Origin: Sthenelais limicola
Lineage: Eukaryota > Annelida > Polychaeta > Phyllodocida > Sigalionidae
Direction: 5' to 3'
DNA length: 64,000 nucleotides
Assembly (NCBI GenBank): GCA_942159475.1
Contig: OW804094.1
Span: forward strand, 53,440,966-53,504,965
The notes beneath the pieces were generated by a model that was given only the letters and a program-made list of their open reading frames with translations, had not been told where the DNA came from and made no database searches. Positions 10,819-22,100 of the stretch are shown piece after piece. Position 1 is the first letter of the stretch. Each line of letters starts with the position of its first letter. Made by a program: the position numbers and the translations under genes.

Positions 10819-12917
10819 CTGTAAGACAGAAAATAAATGTTCGCTCATCAGTCAAGAGGGTAAGCATAAACATACTTCTTATGAATAACAAATATGTCCA
10901 GGAAATGAAAAACACATAAACACTAATGTAAATCATTTACAATCTATATGTACGTACATGTAGGGCATCTTGATTAGACTAAGATGTATAATAATATTAT
11001 TTTAAAAGTACAAAATTAGACTAAGATGTATATTAAAGCATAATTGGATGTTATCTATAGTTTGTCTTTCATATACACAACACATATGTTTTCACAGATC
11101 GGTAATATATAGCCCTTTCACTCTTCCAATTCCAATTAGGCCATCTTTGGAGAGCAGTCAGGAAACAGAGCAACTTTGGCATTGATCATATTCCAGGTGG
11201 CAGAAAGGCACGCTGTTTATTTATGCATCATTTACTGACAGTTCAAGCCTTTTATATGTTCACAGCATACAGGGGATTAATTACCACTGCTTTATGTATA
11301 CACCTCTTTCACCTGTAGGGGTAACCACTCTGCCTGGAAGATGTTAAAACGCCAGGTATAGGATTATCACTGACACACCTAGCACGACATCTGTATACAT
11401 ACACCAGTTGCATACACACATCACTAGATGCAGTCTTGTAAATGGCTTTCTCATCCACGAAACCCCTTGTCTGCATAATGTATATACACCGTCAAATGCG
11501 AGTACTAAGCACTCCCCCATTCGAGTCAAGAGAGGAGGAACGGCAGCAAATCGTTGTTTCTTCGAAAAGGGAAATGCACTTTTGTATGAAATCAGCATTG
11601 ATCAAAAGTAACTAACCATCGTGGAAGCCAAATGAATAGGAAACGGCCCCTGATTCAACATTTTCCCCAACATTTTATAGGACCATAGAAAAAGAAATTT
11701 AAGAAGGGAAAGCATATTTCCATGCTTACACATATCATTTGGCAAATGTCTTTAAATCTGTCAAGAAACAGTCTATTCTTTGGCCTAGAGCTAGAAGTTT
11801 TTAGAGGTGAGTAGATCATCTGGTTTTTATTTGCGGCCTGAGAGTTGGTCGTTTATGTGTGCTTGACATCAAGCTGTATCTTTGAAGTTGTCGCTTTTGT
11901 ATGAGGACGTGTTCGGGGGTGGTGGCTCTGCCTTGCTTTGGTGATGATGGACCTTTAAAAGCTGATGATGAATTAACTTTATCAAAGACCGCCAAATAAT
12001 TTGCTTGGGTTCGTCCAGTACAAATGGAGAACTAATGTATTCCTAACAGTTAACATTGCTGGGAGAAGGTGGAAAAGATGTTAACAAGATTGTCGGTGAT
12101 GTGTATATTATAGTAGCAATAATAGTCTTTGCGTCCTCACATTTTGGGGTCATAACAATCGAACCAAAGGCAAGAATGACAATCTATTCAAAGAAAGGGG
12201 ACATTGGGCATACGCGCACTAAACTTTAACTAGGAGTGGGTGGTAATTATGTGTTTGCCTTTGAAGTACAACTGCGTTGGATCCTGGTTCGAAGTATAGG
12301 TCCTTCGAAGCACGCGTCTGCATTTATATTCAGTCATTTGATTCCGGATCGAAGGTTTTGGGTTGGCCTTTGGCCCCTGATGTCCAGAGCAGGCTCAGTG
12401 ATGCTCAGGTTTACACTTGCATTCCCCACAGCATCACTTCAACAGCTACCTGATCGCTGCTGATCGACAGGTGATTGTTTTAACTCTGAAGCAGGTCAAA
12501 CATAGGTCAAAAGGTTGGCGCGAATAGGTCAGATCATTCCTGGCGTCCCTGACCGAGCAAAACTTAAGCCGTAGCATGAACAGGTTCATGGAATAAATGA
12601 TCCAATTCCCAGTGTCAAACAAGGCTAGGCTACACTCCCAGAGCGGTTCATTATCAGGACAGAGAAAAACACTATTATAAAGTGAGTCTTGATGGTTCAG
12701 CCCTTTGATTTACGGAACCATATTATAGACGTCGTTGGTGGGCGAGTGGTATTTGAATTACAATGGGTAATTTCAATGTTTAAAAACTGAATCCTGAAAT
12801 GCTATCCGCCAAGAGTCTTGGATGATGCAATCACCAGAGCTTAATAATATTACATATCTATATACAAATCTAATAATCGATACCTACAGTTTTAAAGAAT
12901 GTAGTTATATGTGTAGG

Positions 12918-12944
12918 ACCAACGAGTTTATAGGACTCGTTGGT
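12918..12944. repeat. Perfect 10-bp inverted repeat (hairpin)
   Basis: ACCAACGAGT (12918-12927) and ACTCGTTGGT (12935-12944) are exact reverse complements with a 7-base spacer. AGGAC occurs around and within it three times. Confidence 0.9.
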
Positions 12945-13262
12945 AGGACTATTTGTATCAAATACCAGATCAGTTGGGTACAATATGGATTCGGTGCCCT
13001 AGGCTAGATACAATCACTTCACTTAACAGCATCCTCTCAGCACCCGCATTTCTATCTATTTAAACCACTATAAGAAAACTAGGCAAACATGGTCAGCGGC
13101 TAATGGCTTCTAGGCCATTCCTTATCAATTGGATAGCAGACGGAATGTGGTCTGTATCTACAACTGACTACCTAGGGTGCGACGGTGATGAAAACATTGC
13201 TGATGGACGGCAAGAGGGCGTTACCTGTCTCCTTTAATCCCATCACGTGATCACTGACCGCC

Positions 13263-13282
13263 GCCAGCGCTAGATGGCGCCA
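13263..13282 (+). promoter_or_regulatory. CTCF-like site
   Basis: The sequence GCGCTAGATGGCGCC contains CTAGATGGCGC, close to the bilaterian CTCF core. It sits in a CpG-rich patch in the 8.2-kb intron, next to a TCACGTGA palindrome (13243-13250). This was found by eye, and one match in 64 kb could be chance. Confidence 0.35.
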
Positions 13283-16200
13283 CAATTAAGAGTAACCACC
13301 GCGCATGTGCATGATTAGTACTTCCCGTATGCCACTTAACGAAACATTGGGACCCGGATTGAAAGAGGCTCGCGCGCCCCAAACGCCCATAAGCAACAAG
13401 CTAGTAAAGTGCCATTCAGTTTAAAAACAGGCATTTTTCATGCTCATTGGTTTAGAAAATTCAAACAGTACCATGCCGGTGGAAACTTCGCTGGTGGTAA
13501 TAGCCCCGCACATAAAATGTTATAAATGTGGATGAGGGAGTACTGCACACCTGGGCGAGTGATGCAATTGAAGAGGATGGGAGGTAACCTATTGTGTCCC
13601 TTTTAGTTTTATGTGCTCTTAGCTATGTATAATAGTACGATTTTCAGCAGACAACCCTTCATCGTAGCCAGCTGATCACCATCTTTCTTCAGAACATAGT
13701 CCAGGTTGACCTGTTCATGGCAATCATTCTGCCTGCCACTCAGGAGTCCAACGTAACTTCGTAAGCAACGCCGCAGGTCCAGAAGCCAACTCACAACACT
13801 CTCACAATATCACACCTAGCATAGATCACCTGGTTAAAAACGAGGTGTGAAATATTTATAAATGAATGCAAAAATATAACCATCCAAGCAACAAAATCGC
13901 AGAGATGCAGGCTCAGGAGTATTCCAAACAACCCCCCGGCAATCTGCATTGGACTGTCATTTCAAGTTGAAAAAGTTGTTCCTGGAGGTTATGCTTTTTT
14001 TAGGTACTCCCGTTCTTAAAGGAAACTGACAGACGGGCCTGCTCATAAAACCCATGTGAAATGCTTACCATCTCATTCTGTATGGGTGAGTGAAAAGATC
14101 ATGGTAATCCTCTGAGAAAGATTCAAAAGAACAAGATAAGGTTTTTGAAAGGAGTGATTAAAATGACATGTTTGAAGTAAAGTGCTGGGCCATTTATTCT
14201 CCTTTTTGACAAAGAATAATCAAAAAGGAAACGGAATGTTATTACAATCGCTAAGTCATTGCGAATTCATAGGACGGGCCATAGTCCGATTTGCCCGGCT
14301 GGGGCTTGAGTTTATTTTTTCTTTGATCTGCATCGGTGCAAGGATAAAACCGAAGTATAGCGTCAAAGGTACTTCAGAAGGCGCCAGATTGTAACCACGA
14401 GAATAGAAAAAGACAACACTCCATGGCTGCAACACCAGGAAATATCACAAACAATGTAATCCTATTGTCTCCCAGCGCCGACACTATGCAAGAGATAAAT
14501 ATTTAACAAAAAATGTGTAAGTGCCCTCATTTTCCCCCTGTGAATACACATCTAAGTGACGAATCGCTTCAATATGTTGGCGATGGTTCATTGCTGAGGA
14601 CTCATATTCTCTTTGAACTTCTGGGCCTGAGTCCCTCACCCATGTGGGGAGTGTGAAGCAGATCTTGAAGAAGATCTACAGTAAATAGTTTGAATTTGTA
14701 AATGTTTTACAAGCTGTGTTCTCGGTGACCCTGTATGTGTAGAGGATTTATAAGTTTGGAGGGCCTCCCGAGCTCTGTCTCTTGTGTGTTGGATGTATTT
14801 GTATACCGGCCTAGGCTGCAAGGCAGAGGCAGTGTTATTCAGACCCCCCAGACATGCTGACGCGCCTAGTCAAACACGACACACCAACGTGAGGCGAATG
14901 GCCAAGCTGGAGCATCTAAATAAAGCTTGAGGGCTAATATAAAAATATTATATTCCCAATTATCACATCTAAAAGTTAACAAAATTAATGATTTATAAAT
15001 ATAAATATTCGCCTTAAAATTACTTTTTAAGAGCAATTGAATTAAAACCTTGGGGAACTGATATTGAAAGCGATGAATGGAGTGATTCTGGCTTGAGCAA
15101 ATGCATCCACTCAAACGTTAAATTGAGTATTCGGCTACGAATATTTACATGATCCTCTCCGCCAGATACAAAAGCAAGAACTTGTTAGATACTACTCTCC
15201 ATTCACGTCCATTCAGTACTTCTGTCACAAGACAGGACATTAACCAGTTGATTACACGCCCGCCTCTATAAAGTCAGTGGTTTTATTATGGCGGGGTGAA
15301 GGGGGAGGCGGTTCAATGGCAAACAAATCAGGGGCTTGCCAAAACATATGCATAATATCTATGTAAATGTGGCAGCTTTTAGGGCCGGAGGTGGGTTTGA
15401 CTGCGCTCTATTTTCCCAACGCTGTTTGAGAAAGGGATTAGCAAACCTAATATTGACCAAGGCGATGTGTGGGGGACGTGATAAGCATCGGGCCATCCTC
15501 CCCCTCCATCCTCTTTACTCCTTCCCTGCATCCCTTATTGCTTGATTTTCAAAAGAATAATGCCTTCTTAACCTTTTCAAATCCTATTAACTGCCATCTT
15601 AATGAGCACAGGAGCGCTAATTGTTTGGCTAGTCATTTTTTAAAAATAAGTCATCGGCTGATAACCATGAAGGAGCAATTACTAAATCCATTTGTCATGG
15701 CAATTGCCGCAGGAGCATACATAGCATGTTCATATGACATGTTTACAACACTAGCAGTGAGAAGACATGGTTGCTTTTGCTCAGGTGCTATGCTGACACA
15801 GGAAACATTTATCTTATCGGTGGGATGCACTTGTTCTCTGTCTAATTGTACTTACACATGCATAGATCCACACCCAGAACTACTTCGCAGGTGCTCAGGA
15901 GCTAGTCTAGATTTATTATCCTGGCAATCTAAGTAGCAACCAACATGTTGTGAAGTAAATATCAATCATTGTTATTGGAAATAACCTCTGAAGCCGTGGT
16001 ATATTTTACAAAAACAACTCATATTCTTTTGTCCTGGATTGCATTACCATATCTAGTTCGAAAAGATAATCATTTAAAAGAACCTTCCAGACAATTTAAT
16101 GATTTAATTTAAACATTGATATATCCCCGCACTTTGTCTACTCAGAGGCGGTCCATCTATTTCTCCTGCAACTCAAATACTGACAGACACTCATCTTTAG

Positions 16201-18477
16201 GGTTTTCATCCCCTCCTGCCCATGTATCTTAAACTGGACCTCGTCCATCAGCAGTTATCAACAAAATAAGAGCAGCTGGTGGGACGTCCCTCGGAGTGCT
16301 CTTCCACCTCATTGAGCCAAGTTTGGATGGCCTCAGCCATCACTTCATTGCTGGCCCAGTGTCTGCATGGAATGTAAACACAGGAGGATTTTACAGCAGC
16401 TCCTACATTTTGCGGCCCGCTTCTGTATCCTCAATGACTTCATGATTTATCCCACGAACGATGGGTTGGGAGGAGCGAGAATAAAGAAACAGATCCGGAT
16501 GGATTGATCCTGGAAGGGGGTACCGATTGTTTTAAGCGCACTCGTGAATCTCAGCGTTTGATTGGCAACATTAAAACACATGTTTCATTGATATTCTGTT
16601 GTGATGAATGGCCAATGCTCAGTTGGATCCTGTCTAATTCGAGTATGCTTCATAATAAGTGCACCCGACATGGTCCCCATTGAGGGCAAAGCATTTAATA
16701 TCCAGTTTCAAGTTGATAGTACATGAATAAAGAAAGGCCATTTCCCTTGCTGCAACTCCATCAAAATAGGAACGACTTAATATGATGGGTGATTATCGAT
16801 GGATTTAGGTGGCATATTGATAATGGTGGAGCCTGTGTATGAGGGGTAATTAATTATTCACAGCAACTTCTTAGGCATATTAATCAAAATGAGCTGTTTA
16901 TATGCGTTTATTATGAAGTCATTGCTTTTTTTGCCTGACCCAATCTGTGTTTTTATATTCATCAGTTTCCCCCTGGGGCCAATCTCTTTCCCTCGCCTCT
17001 CCACTGTTCCGATCTTTCTACTCGTCTCTCTCCACCTGTCTTGGCGATTTTTTCCTATCCATCCCAGCCAAACCACCCAGCCAGAGTAGCGCAAGTAAGA
17101 GCAATTCTACAAAGCTTATTTACATCCCTACCCAAAGTCACACCTCCATCCATCCAGCATCCGATGCACTGTCTCCCCATCACCAACACATCAAGGTTCC
17201 TCCAAGCCTGCCACTAATGAGAGACATTTTTACCTTTGCCACACAGATAGAATTCCTCCATATATTACGCTAATTGGGACCAAGTAAAACATGACATTCT
17301 GCCGCACCCAAGTCTGTCTTCATTAACTTATTTCACCCAGGAGCTCCTTTGATGAATCCTCCATTCCCAGTCACACTTACAAGATTAAGTTCATATTACT
17401 GTTCACGCTTTTAATACAAGCATGCAATTCAGCCAACAAATCAATAAAGCCAGGAAAAGAGTGTATTCATTCTAATCTAACTTCTGAAGCAACCAGCTTT
17501 GTGTCACTGACTAAGAGTTGACCTTCTCTAGGGGCGAGTCGGGAGGGCAGTGTTGCTGCAGGAATATATGAGAATCATCAGGAAGGAAGAAAACCAAATC
17601 CTTTGCCAGCGCTAGCGGAATAATGGGCCGCAATAAGCTCGTCTGTCTCTCTCAGAGGAAGCAAGAAATGTTCGCTTCGCTGTTCTTTTGTCTGATGTCA
17701 TAATTATGGAATCTTTATCAATCAATGCAGCAGTTGATCAGGGGGTTGAACCTTGCCTTTGCTTGTCCGTCCTACTTTAGTTCCGGCTTCTCAGTCGAGT
17801 ATCATGCCGCATGTGCTCTACGGTCAACCGGCAACCGCTTCACAGCAACACGGATACACCTCCGCCGATACGAGAGAGAAAGAGAGAGACCAGGCGGCAC
17901 AAGCACGCTTATTCACATTAATTTGCTTTGTGCAAATTCATTTTACCAACTTCCATTTACAAACCAAATATGTGTTTATTTAGCAGGCTCCCTCGGTGAG
18001 TCCGACCGTGTTTGTTTCATCATTCAAATTTATTCTGTCAGGGCGGCCAGGTGATGGTGGGGAATGTGCCTGTCGATGGGCCGTATTCTCGGCTCTGTTT
18101 GTCCCCGGCTTTTCCATTAGACAGGCCGGGGACCTGTGTTGATTCAGGAAAAATCTATACCCACACCACGGGGCCTTAGCACGATGTGAATTACTGGTTG
18201 GGGTTAGGGTCTGGCTCCCTCAGTGTTCACCCACCTCTCCCACCACAAATGCCAGTGACTTAACCTCTGTGCGCAAGATATGGCAACAACCATGGCCAAA
18301 TCAATGAATGGGAGGCTTCTCAAAGCCACGAAGGATTAAACTAAAATATTAGTCAAATTTCCAGGGTGGTATTTCCAAAGGATCAACGAAGCTGGTGATT
18401 GAAAGTGTGGTATGTGAATGCCAATTGCCATCCACATTTTATATCTTCTAGATGAGTGACCTGAACCCCAAGCCCTA

Positions 18478-18552
18478 GGGAGAGAGAGAGGAGAGGGGGC
18501 GGGGGAGGGGGAAGGCTGGAAGGACTAGGGGGAGAAGCGGGGAGGGGACAGA
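18478..18552 (+). repeat. G-rich polypurine tract, G-quadruplex potential
   Basis: Runs GGGGG-C-GGGGG-A-GGGGG are followed by further G runs within an almost uninterrupted purine tract. On the plus strand (the eya template strand) this satisfies the usual intramolecular G-quadruplex pattern. It lies about 500 bp past the donor of the 19.0-kb exon. Confidence 0.85.
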
Positions 18553-19045
18553 TCTTTGTTTAAGGACTAGCCAAACATGTTTGTTCCGTCAATTAGTTAA
18601 TCGTTGGTACGCTGATCACTAACTGAATGCATGGTGATGGTGAATGATTGCTATTGTGTGATAATTTGTTCGCGTTAAAGCATACGGGCGCCAACGGGCG
18701 TGATATAATTTGCTCGATGATGTATTCCCTTGCGCTCAGCTTTTTTAAATCATCTTTCCATTAATAAAGACAAATAGAAGTAACTTTTCAAAGAACATCC
18801 GGCACTAAACTACCCCATTGTCCCTGGCGTATGCATCATAGGATCTTCCAGTTCTGTAATTAATAATCGCAGTACTATACATCATGTAGTTCTCAGTTCA
18901 TCCCCTATAATGTGTGTGACAAAGGTTCATCAAGAGGTACCTTCTTGAAAGACTTGAACCATCGATCAGGATGCGGTCATAACATAAAATATGGCACTTC
19001 ATTTATTCATACACGTACTTAAAGACTGTATTACAATTAACTTAC

Positions 19046-19135
19046 CTCTAGGTCATTAAAGAATAGGTGTGTGTCTGCAAGATTGAAAATCATCTCCTCC
19101 ATTCTCAATCCCAGAGATACAGTGGCTGGGGCATC
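19046..19135 (-). CDS. eya: eya exon, Eya domain ([19 protein letters not shown])
   Basis: A 90-nt exon with acceptor gttgcag|GATGCCC and donor CTAGAG|gtaagt; phase 0 in and out. It encodes [20 protein letters not shown] then [10 protein letters not shown] (residues 323-352), which is near-invariant in Eya proteins. It is isolated between introns of 19.7 kb and 8.2 kb. It is the only frame-neutral exon in the Eya domain, so skipping it would delete 30 residues without a frameshift. Confidence 0.98.
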
Positions 19136-22100
19136 CTGCAACAACAAACAAAAGCAGCACGTCAGTTTATTTTTTCCTTTCCTATAGCATAACAACAAAG
19201 GTACTCAAACAAAGGCAAAGCAAAAACCAGCGAGACATTTTTCTGTCTGTAAACTCAAGGAGCCCCAGCGGATCATTTCACAGATGAACACAAATAATAC
19301 TCGGGTGCCTGCAATCAAGAAGACCATAGCAAAAGCCTTCACGTGATTCTTGAGCGGCAGAAATCACTTATGTTGAAGATATCCCGCTTGAAGCACGCGA
19401 AGAGGAGAGCTTTCAGGGCAAAGTGACATTCTATGATCACACAATTAGCTTTTTTAAAAACAATCTTATACAAAGACAGATCCCTAGTGCAATAAGACAA
19501 GTGTACGAAGGCAAAAGCTGTATACTCTACAAGTGACTGGTCGTTTGCTAAAAAAAAATGTGACTTATCTATATAATATTAGAGTGTGTCATTGTATTTC
19601 ATGTGTGTTGCAAAGAAATTATATTCGCAACGGTCGTTAGGTGTCGTCGAGCATATACGTGCACAAGACATGAAAAGCAATCAGGGAGCTAATGTTGGTG
19701 ATCATAAGGTCTGTGCCATTTCCAAAGTTTGAAATGATTGTCTTTAATTAGCGGGCGATCACTGTTTTATTTGGTTAATTGATCTTGACGTTTGCCATCG
19801 CAGCAGTCGACAATGGGGACTGTTTAGTATTGGCTTTTGCTCCTTCGAAGCCCAAACAGACCATACATTAACTTATACAATGCATTGCTTCCTAGCTGAC
19901 GGAGCACGCACACTCATTCCCAGTTCCCATATTGACAGTTGCCAACCATTTATTGATACTGCCCTCTGTACCTTGGTTTGATCAAACTAATGGCGTGATT
20001 ACAGCCTTCCCCTATCTCTACGAAAAATCAAATTGGTGAAACAGTATTTGTTAGATACGTAGGCAGTTTTGCTCGCCCATTTTCTCGCTCCACCCATGCC
20101 GATGCAAATAGACGACAAAAAATATTTTGAAAGAAACTAAACATCAACAACCAACAAAGGCTGCTACAGTCTCATTGAAGAATAACCTTATCACTAGTAA
20201 TTTGATCTGTTGATTAAATTTTATTGAAACTCCTGGCTAACAATTCTGTCGAGATGAAAGATATTTATTTCCTGTGCTGAAAGAATTTTTCTGCAAACAC
20301 CAGTTAGTTTGACTTTATGCTGAGTATCCAGAATAAAACAATGGTACGACGTGCTTGAGGTCTTAAGGAAAATGTACATGATAAGGATTTTTTAAAAAAA
20401 GAAGAAACAAAGAGTGATCTTTAACCCATCGGTAATCCTCAGGAACAGAAAGTAATGTGAAGAGATTTGTAGGAATGCCTAGGCTTGGATCACTTCAATG
20501 TTTGAGTGGACTTTGAGGGAGCAGGTATTGGATTCAGTCTGTCCACAAGTAGGAGAACAATGGGGTCTGGCTCATGAGCTGTCAACACGTGACGCTTGGA
20601 GCAACTCGCAGGGTCAACCCATCCAAGGAGGTTTTAACATGTTAACCCCAACGCAAATCCACTCAATATTTACATTCAAATGAAGCATAAAAACAAACAA
20701 ATCTTTCCATCCATTCAGTAGTCAACAGAGGGTGACTTAGGAGATTAAGTGTCACAATGAGACTCAGCATATACTCTAGGGGGATCTCCTAGAGAATAGG
20801 TCAAAGGCCTAAAGTGAGGCGATTTTTGCTGGGGGTGTTCTATATACTTTTCTGTGTTGGATGATGACTTGCTTCGAGATAACAAGCTGAGATAGGCGAA
20901 TATTGAAACACATTGGGATTCCTATAAAGGTTGAAATCATTGGTGAATGTCACCATTCCAAGAAACTATCAGCATTGACATCGACAGCTATAGGCCTGAA
21001 GGCAGGGCTGGGACACTAGGGCAAGGTTAGGAGGTGCTAGAGTCGGTGATTGTGCCAAAGACACTATCCAGATGTGGGCCAAAACACCGGACCAACTCCG
21101 CACTATTAAATCATGGCGAGACTTCGACAGGGTCTTTGGTAAGTCGCGTGGTGTGGCTGAGAAAATGCAGTAAAATAAGGATCCCCTCGACAAGGTTGAC
21201 CCCGCACTGTTCACATATCTTCACCCTGTAGACATTTCGTTCACACCCATTTTATGTCGGGTCTAAATGCTCTCTCAAAGAACTTTCCAACAGTTTCCAC
21301 CACAACCAAAACACGTAGTATTGTCAAAAACAAAATTCATCTCATATAGGAACCATCATTTCCCCCGACACATTCTTTTCCTCACCCTGTCCCTCCATCC
21401 CCGCGCTACTTGCAGAGAGCAGAACGCCCACAGACACCAACATTTGTGGTAGAATTCAGATTCTAACTGAACTGTGACCATGGACCAAGGCCGACCCGTC
21501 ACGCCTATATTTAAAGCAGATTTCCCAATTCAACATCAAACTTTGTGAGCGAGTTTATCCTTCACCATTGAGCAGCTGCAGACATGTGGCCCACATAAAA
21601 AAGGGGAACTTAACATTGTATATTCCTACGAGGACCATCTCTTCGCTAAAGTTGGGAGTAGTTACATACACAGGGACCTGGTAACGTCAGTGCGCTTTCA
21701 GAGTGATGACGCGACAGTGACGTGCCAACTGTCGCCATCTTTACTTCTGAGCCTGATGTGTAGAAACCACATTAAAGTGAGTTAAGGTCAGAAATATTAT
21801 CAAGACAAATAAATCGGAGGTGGCACTTTAAATCTACTAGTTGTTGACGGGAAAACGGGAAACCTTGAGCAACTTGACTAATAATTCAGTACCAAATATA
21901 AAAGAGTCATGAAACAAAAGGAACCATTGTTCCAAAATCTAGAGCTCAAAACAAATACATGTTTATGAAAGACAACAGAAGCTATCCACAGAGATGTGAT
22001 GAATAACTGAACTACCGACATCCATGAGATTTATTACAAGTGGGCTTCAAGGGGAAAGGAACGCGCTTGAAAGTTAAAAGACAATAACTTCGCAATACAT

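Larger units (their letters stand above)
10819..19045 (-). other. eya intron (8.2 kb), candidate regulatory content
   Basis: GT-AG intron without a recognisable gene. It contains a hairpin at 12918-12944, a CpG-rich patch with a CTCF-like site near 13.27 kb, a complex non-repetitive stretch near 15.6-15.8 kb, and a G-rich polypurine tract at 18478-18552. Open frames of up to 155 codons (e.g. 15469-15936 plus) resemble no family I know. Confidence 0.8.
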
